10,992 nucleotides of DNA from Candidatus Zixiibacteriota bacterium (GTDB lineage: Bacteria > Zixibacteria > MSB-5A5 > GN15 > JAAZOE01). The stretch's first letter is position 1. Each line of letters starts with the position of its first letter. Below, one piece after another: positions 1-6,794 of the stretch. The position numbers and the translations under genes were made by a program. The notes below the pieces were generated by a model that ran no database searches, had not been told where the DNA came from, and saw nothing but the letters and a program-made list of their open reading frames with translations. The stretch is from NCBI GenBank assembly GCA_030588275.1, contig JAUUYJ010000058.1, positions 1-10,992 on the forward strand, read 5' to 3'.

Positions 1-247
1 CGTCGGCGTTACAACAGAGGTATTTCGGCTTGGGACTATTTTTCGGAACGAAGCTCCATTTCAGGCCAGCCGGAAAACCGGCTCCGCCCCGACCACGAAG
101 GCCGGAACTTTTGACCAGATCAATAACCTCATTCGGCTTGTAATCCTTGAAAACTTTGGCGAGTGCCTGATAGCCACCATTCTCGATATACCGTTCGATT
201 TTGTGCTGTTCCGGATCATCGATATATTTGAAGAGAACCTGTTCCAT
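1..247 (-). CDS. nuoF: NADH-quinone oxidoreductase subunit F, N-terminal part (cut by window edge)
   Basis: NuoF is the peripheral-arm subunit of complex I that binds NADH and FMN and holds Fe-S cluster N3; it takes electrons from NADH at the cytoplasmic tip. Only the first 82 codons are visible, translated by hand from the sequence; the rest lies left of the window. The family signature GLRGRGGAGFPAGLKWSF is at residues 49-66, the glycine-rich loop that cradles FMN/NADH, followed by a PKYLCCNAD segment typical of the family. It starts at ATG 247-245, one base after the nuoE stop, with an AAGGA sequence about 11 nt upstream inside the nuoE 3' end, so translation is probably coupled to nuoE. 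The start is directly into the NuoF fold: there is no N-terminal thioredoxin-like extension as in HoxF or NADP-reducing hydrogenase subunits, and the clear neighbouring nuoA-E genes favour complex I. Confidence 0.95.
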   Translation of the reverse strand, partial: MEQVLFKYIDDPEQHKIERYIENGGYQALAKVFKDYKPNEVIDLVKSSGLRGRGGAGFPAGLKWSFVPKNSPKPKYLCCNAD

Positions 248-248
248 C

Positions 249-797
249 TTAGACGTCGTCCTTACTGTCTGTGGAGTCAGAATCTGGAGTGGCTGTTGAA
301 GGTGCCTCTTGATTTTTATGGGCCGCATTGGTCCGCAGGTCGGCGATCAAACTGTCGATTTTTTCCCGCGTCAAATTTTCGTAGTAGGTGTCGTCGATCT
401 GAAGCATCGGAGCGGCTGAACAACCACCCAAACATTCAACTGAAATCAGGGTAAACAGATTATCCTTGGTCGTCTCCCCCAGCTTGATCCCCAGCTTCTC
501 CTGAATATAAAGAAGCATATTATCAGCACCTCGCAGAGAGCAGGAGATGTTGTGGCAGACCTGAAGCAGGTACCGTCCCGTTTCATTCTTAGGAAACATG
601 GTATAGAACGAAGCCGCTTCGGCCACTTCGACATACGGAACCCGAATAATTTTTGCGATCTCTTTGTAGATTGCCGGATTCAGGTTGCCCACCTGCCGAT
701 ACGCTTCGGTCAAGGCGGGTAAGATGGCCGAACGATGGGATGGATAACGAGCCATCCTGGTCTTGATTTTATCTATTGTTGTCGTTGTCAGAATCAC
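249..797 (-). CDS. nuoE: NADH-quinone oxidoreductase subunit E (24 kDa, 2Fe-2S)
   Basis: NuoE is a thioredoxin-fold subunit that carries the [2Fe-2S] cluster N1a and packs against NuoF in the NADH-input module. The four cluster ligands are visible as C81-x4-C86 and C122-x3-C126 (CHNISC and CLGGC). An N-terminal helical part, residues about 1-70, contains the family-like sequence YVEVAEAASFYTMF. The protein is 182 aa; residues about 158-182 form an acidic, Ser/Thr/Asp-rich tail beyond the usual core. The start codon is GTG 797-795, overlapping the nuoD TGA as GTGA, with an AGG-rich Shine-Dalgarno stretch (GGGAGAGGTGG) just upstream. This supports the GTG over the internal Met15. Translation is likely coupled to nuoD. 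Confidence 0.96.
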   Translation of the reverse strand: MILTTTTIDKIKTRMARYPSHRSAILPALTEAYRQVGNLNPAIYKEIAKIIRVPYVEVAEAASFYTMFPKNETGRYLLQVCHNISCSLRGADNMLLYIQEKLGIKLGETTKDNLFTLISVECLGGCSAAPMLQIDDTYYENLTREKIDSLIADLRTNAAHKNQEAPSTATPDSDSTDSKDDV

Positions 798-1975
798 CTG
801 TCCACCTCTCCCAAAACAATATCAATCGAACCGATGCAGGTAATCACGTCAGCCACCAGAGCCCCTTCGATCATTGGAGTCAAAGCTTGCAAATTAATAA
901 ACGAAGGAGGGCGGACACGCATCCGGTACGGTTTGGTCGATCCGTCCGAAACCATATAAAAACCTAACTCACCTTTGGGTGATTCAATCGATTGATAGAA
1001 CGATCCAGCCGGAACCTTGAAACCTTCGGTGATGATCTTGAAATGGAAAATCATCGCCTCCATATTGGTCAAGACCTCTTTTTTGGGCGGCAAAACCACA
1101 CCCGGCACATCAGCTTGATACGGTCCCTCAGGCATCCCTTTGAGAGCCTGCTCAATGATCCTCAAAGATTGTCGCATCTCCTCCATCCGGATAAGATAGC
1201 GATCAAAACAATCGCCGGTTTTTCCAACCGGTACATCAAAATCAAAATTTTCATACCCTGAGTACGGCTCGGCCTTGCGGACATCGTAGCTAACTCCGGT
1301 CGAGCGCAAGAGCGGTCCGGTCAGAGACATATTTAACGCCTGCTCGGCGGTGATCCGCCCAACGTTGGTCAGTCGTTTTATCCAGATACGGTTGTTGGTC
1401 AGAAGATTTTCGTACTCGTTCATCCGTTCTGGAAAAACTTTTAATATATTTTTTACCTTTTTATCAAAATCAAGCGGCAGGTCGCAAGCCAATCCACCCA
1501 CCCGGAAATAAGAGGACATCATCCTCGCCCCGGAAACCGATTCATAAATATCCATAATCAGTTCCCGTTCCCGGAAAGTATAGAGAAGCATCGACATCGC
1601 TCCGACATCAAGAGCATGAGTTCCAAGCCAAACCAGATGGTTATTCAGACGAGTAATTTCAGTCAGAAGAACGCGGCTCCACTTGACCTTCTCCGGAACC
1701 TCGATCCCCAACAGTTTTTCCACCGCCAGAACGTAACCAAGATTGTTTGACATCGGAGCCAAGTAATCCATCCGGTCGGTCAGCGGGATAACTTTGTAAT
1801 ACAGTTTGTCTTCGGCAGTCTTTTCGATTCCGGTATGCAGGTATCCGAGGTCTGGCGTGGCCTTGACGATCGTTTCACCATCCAGTTCCAGAATAACGCG
1901 CAAAACCCCATGGGTCGCCGGATGCTGAGGACCCAGATTGAGAGTCATCGTTTTGGAGGGAGCGGAACTGGTCAC
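794..1975 (-). CDS. nuoD: NADH-quinone oxidoreductase subunit D (49 kDa)
   Basis: NuoD, with NuoB, forms the quinone-reduction site of complex I and is related to the large subunit of NiFe hydrogenases. It is a 393-aa stand-alone form, not fused to NuoC as in E. coli. The N-terminal GPQHPATHG motif is at residues 15-23; His18 and His22 lie in the quinone-site loop, and Tyr71 in DRMDYL aligns by spacing with the quinone-binding tyrosine (Tyr87 of Thermus Nqo4). The C-terminus ends SIDIVLGEVDR, the usual family end. The start is GTG 1975-1973, overlapping the nuoC stop as GTGA, with GGAG 8 nt upstream. The internal ATG at codon 10 has no Shine-Dalgarno sequence, so the GTG is preferred. The 3' end overlaps nuoE by 4 nt. 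Confidence 0.97.
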   Translation of the reverse strand: MTSSAPSKTMTLNLGPQHPATHGVLRVILELDGETIVKATPDLGYLHTGIEKTAEDKLYYKVIPLTDRMDYLAPMSNNLGYVLAVEKLLGIEVPEKVKWSRVLLTEITRLNNHLVWLGTHALDVGAMSMLLYTFRERELIMDIYESVSGARMMSSYFRVGGLACDLPLDFDKKVKNILKVFPERMNEYENLLTNNRIWIKRLTNVGRITAEQALNMSLTGPLLRSTGVSYDVRKAEPYSGYENFDFDVPVGKTGDCFDRYLIRMEEMRQSLRIIEQALKGMPEGPYQADVPGVVLPPKKEVLTNMEAMIFHFKIITEGFKVPAGSFYQSIESPKGELGFYMVSDGSTKPYRMRVRPPSFINLQALTPMIEGALVADVITCIGSIDIVLGEVDR

Positions 1976-2514
1976 TTGGTAATCTCCGGCGGGTTATCTT
2001 TGTTGTGACTAAACTGCGGCTCTTCATAATGAAGCGGAAAATCTTTGCGATGGGGCCAACCCTCAAGCCCGTCCGGAGTAATAATGCGGCGCAGGTCGGG
2101 ATGTCCCTCAAACTCGATTCCGAGCATATCGTAAACTTCCCGCTCAAGCCAGTCGGCTCCAGAATAGATCGGTTGAATCGAACGGATCGTCGGATTGAGA
2201 TCGTCACCACGGTCGGCCAAAGTCGTGCGAATCAACAGCCGGCAATTGTGCGCAATCGAGAAGAAGTTGTAAATTAATTCAAAGCGTTTCTCAGGACAGT
2301 CGATCCAATCGACACCACAAATATCTGAGAGAAGTTCAAAACCAAATTTATCGTTCTCACTCAAAAATTGAGCCAGGTCAAAAATAGCTTCAGATTTGAC
2401 CGAAATCGAGGACTGCCCACAGGATAAACTCTGCCCGGTTATACTGTCACCAAACTGCTCGGTAAGAGCCTGGTACAGATCGAGTTCAAATTTTGTCGTT
2501 TCAGTTTGTCCCAT
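1972..2514 (-). CDS. nuoC: NADH-quinone oxidoreductase subunit C (30 kDa)
   Basis: NuoC is a structural subunit of the peripheral arm that packs against NuoD and NuoB; it has no cofactor. The protein is 180 aa. The family signature is clear near the C-terminus: ERE at 124-126 followed by YDMLGI, and GHPDLRRI at 137-144, then GWPHRKDFPL. The start is ATG 2514-2512. The Shine-Dalgarno signal is weak (GGATAAG some 13 nt upstream), in contrast to the other nuo genes. A 47-nt gap separates it from nuoB, the only sizeable gap inside the visible operon, and this gap holds a run of eight T on the coding strand. It overlaps nuoD by 4 nt. Confidence 0.95.
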   Translation of the reverse strand: MGQTETTKFELDLYQALTEQFGDSITGQSLSCGQSSISVKSEAIFDLAQFLSENDKFGFELLSDICGVDWIDCPEKRFELIYNFFSIAHNCRLLIRTTLADRGDDLNPTIRSIQPIYSGADWLEREVYDMLGIEFEGHPDLRRIITPDGLEGWPHRKDFPLHYEEPQFSHNKDNPPEITK

Positions 2515-2562
2515 AATTCACAAGCTTATCCAAAAAAAACGGTCGCCTTTTGAAAAATAAAA

Positions 2563-3069
2563 TCAGCCATTTACCCGCTGGATTATATTCTCCTTTTTAT
2601 CCTTAATCGATTCTTTCATAACTTTGGCATGGAGTTTCATAACTCCATCAAGAAGCTGTTCCGGTCGGGGTGGGCAACCGGGGACATAAATATCGACCGG
2701 AATAATCCGATCAACACCCTGCAAAATAGCATAGTTATTAAACACTCCCCCGCAAGAAGCACAGGCTCCCATTGACAGCACCCATTTGGGGTTAGGCATC
2801 TGATCGTAAAGCCTTTTCACGACCGGTGCCATCTTATTTGAAACCCGTCCGGCCACAATCATCAGGTCGGCCTGGCGTGGAGAAGGTCGCAACACTTCCA
2901 TCCCAAACCGGGACATATCATGATGGGAGGCAAAGGTCGAGATCATTTCGATCGCGCAACAGGCGAGGCCAAACCCAAACGGCCACATCGACGATTTCCG
3001 CGACCAGTTGACTAAGAAGTCAACTGTCGTCAGGATTATTGAATCGGGAATTTTTTCTTCTAATCCCAT
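2563..3069 (-). CDS. nuoB: NADH-quinone oxidoreductase subunit B (PSST, cluster N2)
   Basis: NuoB holds the terminal [4Fe-4S] cluster N2, which passes electrons to quinone at the interface with NuoD. The protein is 168 aa. The four N2 ligands are present: the tandem Cys37-Cys38 in GLACCAIEM, Cys103 in GACASCGG and Cys132 in PGCPPRPE. Cys106 stands where many homologues have Ser, giving CxxC in that loop. The conserved stretch FNNYAILQGVD follows at 110-120. The start ATG 3069-3067 lies inside the end of nuoA (10-nt overlap, different frame), with GGAG 7 nt upstream in nuoA coding sequence, which implies translational coupling. The C-terminus is lysine-rich and probably flexible. Confidence 0.97.
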   Translation of the reverse strand: MGLEEKIPDSIILTTVDFLVNWSRKSSMWPFGFGLACCAIEMISTFASHHDMSRFGMEVLRPSPRQADLMIVAGRVSNKMAPVVKRLYDQMPNPKWVLSMGACASCGGVFNNYAILQGVDRIIPVDIYVPGCPPRPEQLLDGVMKLHAKVMKESIKDKKENIIQRVNG

Positions 3070-3416
3070 TTCAATGCTCCGGCTCGCAAAACATAAAAAT
3101 ACCCAACCAACAAGATGGCGATAAAAACCAGTATTTCGATTAACCCGAAAAGGCCCAGATGTTTGGAGATCACCGCCCAGGGATACAGAAAAACAACTTC
3201 GATATCAAAGACGATAAACAGAATTGCGATCATATAAAATTTGACCGAAAACCGTTCCTTAGTGTCACCGGTTGGTTCAATACCACTTTCGTACGGTTCT
3301 TCTTTGACACGACTTTTCGTCCGTTTGCCGATCAGAACCGACAAAGCGGTCATCGCCAAAGCGGCAAAAGTAACCAGCCCGATCAGAACAACTATTGGAA
3401 AAAAGGCTTCAAACAT
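3060..3416 (-). CDS. nuoA: NADH-quinone oxidoreductase subunit A (membrane)
   Basis: NuoA is a small membrane subunit at the junction of the peripheral and membrane arms of complex I. The 118-aa product has three hydrophobic segments (about residues 5-29, 60-82 and 88-110). The conserved loop after the first segment reads EEPYESGIEP (39-48), followed by KFYMIAILFIVFDIEVVFLYPW with the FDIE motif at 70-73. The ATG at 3416-3414 is chosen because AAGGTGG lies about 10 nt upstream. An in-frame TTG 48 nt further up would add 16 residues but has no ribosome-binding site and would overlap the likely promoter. This is the first gene of the nuo operon; a 205-nt spacer separates it from the upstream PHP gene, and its 3' end overlaps nuoB by 10 nt. 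Confidence 0.95.
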   Translation of the reverse strand: MFEAFFPIVVLIGLVTFAALAMTALSVLIGKRTKSRVKEEPYESGIEPTGDTKERFSVKFYMIAILFIVFDIEVVFLYPWAVISKHLGLFGLIEILVFIAILLVGYFYVLRAGALKWD

Positions 3417-3447
3417 TGATACAATACCACCTTGTTTTATGATCGAA

Positions 3448-3482
3448 AGGGTAATAACATTCAATCATGCTGTCAATAGCAA
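3448..3482 (-). promoter_or_regulatory. Candidate promoter(s) of the nuo operon
   Basis: Two overlapping sigma-70-like matches lie just upstream of nuoA on the minus strand. One is TTGACA (3476-3471), 17 nt, then TACCCT (3453-3448). The other is TTGCTA (3482-3477), 17 nt, then TGTTAT (3459-3454). Either would start RNA around 3441-3447 and leave a leader of roughly 25-31 nt that includes the AAGGTGG ribosome-binding site. Neither -10 box is strong, so the exact promoter is uncertain; read-through from the upstream operon is also possible because I see no convincing terminator between them. Confidence 0.4.
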
Positions 3483-3562
3483 TCTGTTTCTTTCCTGTCA
3501 TGATTTAATATTCGCTAACCTATCCAAAACCGGTCTAAAGCCGAGAACTATATGGTACGTAG

Positions 3563-3578
3563 CCATTTGCGAAAATGG
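3563..3578. repeat. Small perfect inverted repeat in the PHP-nuoA spacer
   Basis: A 6-bp perfect inverted repeat with a 4-nt loop (CCATTT-GCGA-AAATGG on the plus strand) lies about 44 nt downstream of the PHP gene stop and about 150 nt upstream of nuoA. No T-run follows on either strand, so it is not a standard intrinsic terminator. It could be a weak operator-like site or chance. Confidence 0.25.
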
Positions 3579-3621
3579 ACAATGTGTTATTTAAGGGCGA
3601 TTTTGTCGGTTATTGATTAAT

Positions 3622-4656
3622 TTAAGGCAGAACTCGGATATGATTGGAAAAGATCCACCCCCTGCGGCCACGATACACCTCGACCCGATAAACTCCCGGT
3701 TGTGAAATTTGGAATTCGGCTGAGATACCATCGGTTTCACCAGATAACTGGCCCGACCGGATCAGGCGAATCTTTCCCTTTAAAGGAAGTGAAATTTTTG
3801 CCACAGTTGACGAGCCAAGCCTGACCTCGCCTCCGCATAAAGCAGATTGATTACCCGATTCGATCTCAAATTGGAATGATGCCGCTTCACCCCAACGATA
3901 GTTGGAAATGAAAACGCGGCAATCCCGGATGGCGGAATATATCTGATTTTTGGCAGTACTGAAATCGTCCGACAACGATTCGTTTAATATGAGATGACTC
4001 CGAAGTGATTTGAACTGGACCTTGTAAGGAAATATCGTCAAGCGCAACGGCCCGGCGCGGTACAAAAAGCCATGAGCATCAACCGAACCGATCCCAACCA
4101 CTTTTCTGGTTTGCGAGAGGTCATCCCATTTACGCAAAATCCGACTGGTTGGCGCCTTAAGCCACTTTCGAGGGGACAGGACCATCATAATCTGGTTATA
4201 AAACGTCAGATGCTCCATCCATTCCGACATCTGGTTCCAAATTTCCAAACCATCAAAACCTTCCACTTCCCAGTCGGTCCAGGGGTACGAGCGGTAGCGG
4301 GCGTCGCGGCCCCGAACTTCATCAGGGTGAGCCAGAATACCCAGGGCCCCCTCTATACTGGCGGCGGTAACATACTCAGCTGCTGTCATATCTGATGGTT
4401 GTACCCGGTCGCTGTCCAAGACCAGATAATGGTTGCAGTCATCCTGGTCGTTATGCTCGTAGCCGATTAAGACCGGCATTGAACCGTAAAATTTCTCCTT
4501 GCCGTCAATTTTGGCCTGGAGTGTCATATGATCGGTGAAAATCAAATACTCGAGACCAGCCTGCCGGGCCAATTCAACCACCTCGGCGTGTGATTTGGTC
4601 CCATCTGAATCGGTCGTATGAATATGTATCGCGCCTGTCAATATCTGTCTGTTCAT
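3622..4656 (-). CDS. PHP-domain metal-dependent phosphoesterase with C-terminal beta-rich domain
   Basis: This is a PHP (polymerase and histidinol phosphatase) superfamily protein, presumably a metal-dependent phosphoesterase. Metal ligands are seen in the family order: HxH at His11/His13, TDH at 41-43, Glu67 and His76 in GYEHN...NHYLVL, AHPDE with His110, Glu138 in GLEIWN, and Asp193/His195 in GSVDAHGF. The catalytic set looks complete. Residues about 245-344 form a separate, probably beta-sandwich region ending GWIFSNHIRVLP; the W-I-x-SN ending is common in stand-alone PHP proteins with an Ig-like tail. There is no signal peptide, so it is probably cytoplasmic. The start ATG has AAGGA 4 nt upstream. 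It is the last gene of the permease-methyltransferase-PHP operon, 24 nt after the methyltransferase. The substrate is unknown; a polymerase role is unlikely because there is no polymerase domain. Confidence 0.9.
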   Translation of the reverse strand: MNRQILTGAIHIHTTDSDGTKSHAEVVELARQAGLEYLIFTDHMTLQAKIDGKEKFYGSMPVLIGYEHNDQDDCNHYLVLDSDRVQPSDMTAAEYVTAASIEGALGILAHPDEVRGRDARYRSYPWTDWEVEGFDGLEIWNQMSEWMEHLTFYNQIMMVLSPRKWLKAPTSRILRKWDDLSQTRKVVGIGSVDAHGFLYRAGPLRLTIFPYKVQFKSLRSHLILNESLSDDFSTAKNQIYSAIRDCRVFISNYRWGEAASFQFEIESGNQSALCGGEVRLGSSTVAKISLPLKGKIRLIRSGQLSGETDGISAEFQISQPGVYRVEVYRGRRGWIFSNHIRVLP

Positions 4657-4680
4657 AGTTTCCTTGTCACGTAATCTAAA

Positions 4681-5331
4681 TCAAAATTTCAGAAGAACCG
4701 CCCAATAATATTTCCGAAAAATAATTTTACTGATGACTCCCCAACGACCAAAAATATCGGCCAACTCTGCTTCCTCAAAATAATTTTTAAGGATAACATA
4801 CTCTTCGCCACTTTCAAGATGGCGATGGCTATAACTGTTTATTTTTGCATCATCCCACTCGACCCGGTTATGAGTCTCACAAATCAGATTATTATCACAG
4901 ATAAACGCTGAAGAGCCAGGCTTTAGAACCTTCTTGAGAGATTGCCCCAACGCCTCATGATCCTGCCGCCTGACATGAGAAATGATATAAGTCGCCAAAA
5001 GTCCATCGCACCGATTAGGAATAATCGGGAGTTTGTAAATATCTGCCTCGACCATCGAGATCGGACATTGGTAATTTTTATTGTGAGCTTCAAGCAACGT
5101 CTGTCGATTAATATCCAGCCCAATAATTTCCTGCGTCGTTTCAGAAACGATACGGGTCCAGAAACCGGTTCCACAAGCGATATCAAGAACTGTTTTTTGA
5201 TGCAACCTTTCCTGCGAAATCTGATACAGATCGCTCAGCTCTGCCTGACGCACCGCATCATCCCGAAAATATATTTTATCGTACTCCCCAGCCCGCTTCC
5301 GGTAATATTCGATCATCCGATCATTGGTCAT
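4681..5331 (-). CDS. Class I SAM-dependent methyltransferase, substrate unknown
   Basis: The 216-aa product has a Rossmann-like methyltransferase fold. Motif I is VLDIACGTGFWT (48-59), the SAM-binding glycine loop; the acidic residue at the end of strand 2 is Asp73 in IIGLDIN; a motif II/III-like region includes VEADIYKLP and a later LKPG turn before FICDNN. An N-terminal YYRKRAGEYDKIY segment (9-21) resembles the start of UbiE/Methyltransf_11-type small-molecule methyltransferases. The C-terminal part (about 150-216) is less typical and probably shapes the acceptor site. No signal peptide is visible. The start ATG overlaps the upstream permease stop as ATGA, so translation is probably coupled; a weak GGGG lies 6-7 nt upstream. 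The acceptor cannot be told from the sequence. Confidence 0.9.
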   Translation of the reverse strand: MTNDRMIEYYRKRAGEYDKIYFRDDAVRQAELSDLYQISQERLHQKTVLDIACGTGFWTRIVSETTQEIIGLDINRQTLLEAHNKNYQCPISMVEADIYKLPIIPNRCDGLLATYIISHVRRQDHEALGQSLKKVLKPGSSAFICDNNLICETHNRVEWDDAKINSYSHRHLESGEEYVILKNYFEEAELADIFGRWGVISKIIFRKYYWAVLLKF

Positions 5332-6671
5332 AATTGACCCCGCAGAATCTTATCTTTTGCATCAGGAACTTTGCGGAAAATCCATAGCCCGACCATCATC
5401 ATCAAGGCTAATGATAGAATCGCCAGCCGGTATGGAATTTTTTCAGCCTCGGAACTGTCAGCCTGAATGAGTTCAGCGATAAATTTGTTCATCCCGCTAC
5501 TGGATGAGAACAGGTAAACAATCACACCCCAGACAAGTGGACCAACAATGGCGGCCGCCCTACCGGAGAGGGTAAACAGACCAAAAAACTCTCCCAGTTT
5601 TTCGGGTGGGGTCAATTCCATCAAAAGTGGCCGAGAGACCGCCCAAACGCCACCTAAAAGGATTCCGATGAGCGGGCCAAGCAACCAGAAAACGGTTACT
5701 GAACTGTTCAGCGCCACAATCAACAACGCCACGATCCATCCGGTTACTATCCCAAACAAAACCCGCTTGGGAGACAAGCGGTCGGACAAATATCCAAAGG
5801 CAAACGCCCCGACCATAGCCGAAAGCGTCGAGATTATAAAAAATAATGTCCGGTCAGAATCACCCAAACCGAGAACCTTTTCGGTAAAGATTGCCATAAA
5901 AATTATCACCGTTGCTATCGCATCTTCAAAGAAAAAATCGGCAATTAAAAAACGAAGCAACCCCGGATATTTTTCGGTGGACCGAATCGACTTCAGAACC
6001 GACCGATAAGCATTTTTCAAACTGCCATCCGATGCCGTCTTGATCGGTTTCCGCTTTTCTTTGACAAACAGAAAAATCGGAATCGAAAACAGTCCAAACA
6101 GAATCGCCGTCGGCAAAAACGCCCCCGACTTGCCCGAACCGGTAATGAAAGAAATATTCAATCCAAACAGATCACCAGTCACAAACGGCAAAACCAAAAT
6201 CATCCCAACGACAGAACCAAGATATCCAAGAGAAACCCCCATACCGGAAATTTTGCCGACATTATCCGACTCGGAAATATCATCCAGCATGGCGTTATAA
6301 AAAACCATCCCTCCTTCGTAGAAAAAATTGGAGAGACAAAAGAGAATCAAAACAACGACAATTATAGAGGGAGGCAATAGCGACATCGCGATAAGCGCAA
6401 CGATTGATCCAACGGTAAAAATCATCAGATAACGACGCCGCCCGGATAAACTATGGTCAGATAGGTATCCAAGGGCCGGCATTATTAAAGCGACCAATAG
6501 CATCGAGACCGAATGGGCAATTGAATAATGAATATCCTGATAGCCCAGATCAATAACCAGCCACCCGGCAAAATACAGTGACAAAATATTCATCGAGTAA
6601 ATGGTGTTGGCGAAATCGTACATCCCCCAGGATAATCTGTCGCGTCGCCAAATTGAACCGGTTGCATTCAT
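5328..6671 (-). CDS. UMF1-family (Atg22-like) MFS permease
   Basis: The 447-aa protein is a major facilitator superfamily transporter with about 12 hydrophobic segments. The N-terminal sequence SWGMYDFANTIYSMNI (14-29) is the hallmark of the UMF1/Atg22-like subfamily. Cytoplasmic loop 2-3 carries a motif-A-like GYLSDHSLSGRRR (68-80), and a second copy, GYLSDRLSPKR, follows the central loop, as expected from the internal duplication. It probably moves a small solute across the cytoplasmic membrane; bacterial UMF1 substrates are poorly defined (Atg22 in yeast exports amino acids from the vacuole). It is the first gene of a three-gene operon with the methyltransferase and PHP protein, with a 4-nt overlap to the former. 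There is no ribosome-binding site before the ATG; instead a near-perfect promoter abuts it, which predicts a leaderless mRNA. Confidence 0.92.
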   Translation of the reverse strand: MNATGSIWRRDRLSWGMYDFANTIYSMNILSLYFAGWLVIDLGYQDIHYSIAHSVSMLLVALIMPALGYLSDHSLSGRRRYLMIFTVGSIVALIAMSLLPPSIIVVVLILFCLSNFFYEGGMVFYNAMLDDISESDNVGKISGMGVSLGYLGSVVGMILVLPFVTGDLFGLNISFITGSGKSGAFLPTAILFGLFSIPIFLFVKEKRKPIKTASDGSLKNAYRSVLKSIRSTEKYPGLLRFLIADFFFEDAIATVIIFMAIFTEKVLGLGDSDRTLFFIISTLSAMVGAFAFGYLSDRLSPKRVLFGIVTGWIVALLIVALNSSVTVFWLLGPLIGILLGGVWAVSRPLLMELTPPEKLGEFFGLFTLSGRAAAIVGPLVWGVIVYLFSSSSGMNKFIAELIQADSSEAEKIPYRLAILSLALMMMVGLWIFRKVPDAKDKILRGQL

Positions 6672-6677
6672 CCGGGT

Positions 6678-6706
6678 ATTATACCAATAATATCCACGCG
6701 GAGCAA
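6678..6706 (-). promoter_or_regulatory. Extended -10 promoter placing the start of transcription at the ATG
   Basis: On the minus strand, TTGCTC (6706-6701) is followed after 17 nt by a perfect TATAAT (6683-6678), which is preceded by TGG to give an extended -10 element (TGGTATAAT). With the usual 6-nt gap between the -10 box and the start point, transcription would begin at about 6671, the A of the permease ATG. No Shine-Dalgarno sequence could be transcribed. The element lies in the 123-nt divergent spacer shared with the plus-strand gene at 6795. Confidence 0.7.
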
Positions 6707-6794
6707 AAGATGATTTTCCTGCAACCTGAACGGCTCAAATCCGTCTTATAAGATATACGAAAAAGATTTTGGGGAAAATATCCAGGAGGGTCGG

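Noticed and set aside
203..454. Plus-strand open frame across the nuoE-nuoF junction
   Set aside because: Antisense shadow of well-supported nuo genes; no ribosome-binding site and no recognisable protein features. The same applies to other antisense frames within nuo, permease and mrp genes.
1946..1948. Internal ATG (codon 10) as nuoD start
   Set aside because: It would fit some annotated NuoD N-termini, but has no Shine-Dalgarno, while the GTG at 1975 has GGAG at 8 nt and a GTGA overlap with nuoC.
3417..3464. Upstream TTG start for nuoA adding 16 residues
   Set aside because: No ribosome-binding site, overlaps the likely promoter, and the ATG at 3416 has AAGGTGG at good spacing and matches the usual NuoA N-terminus.
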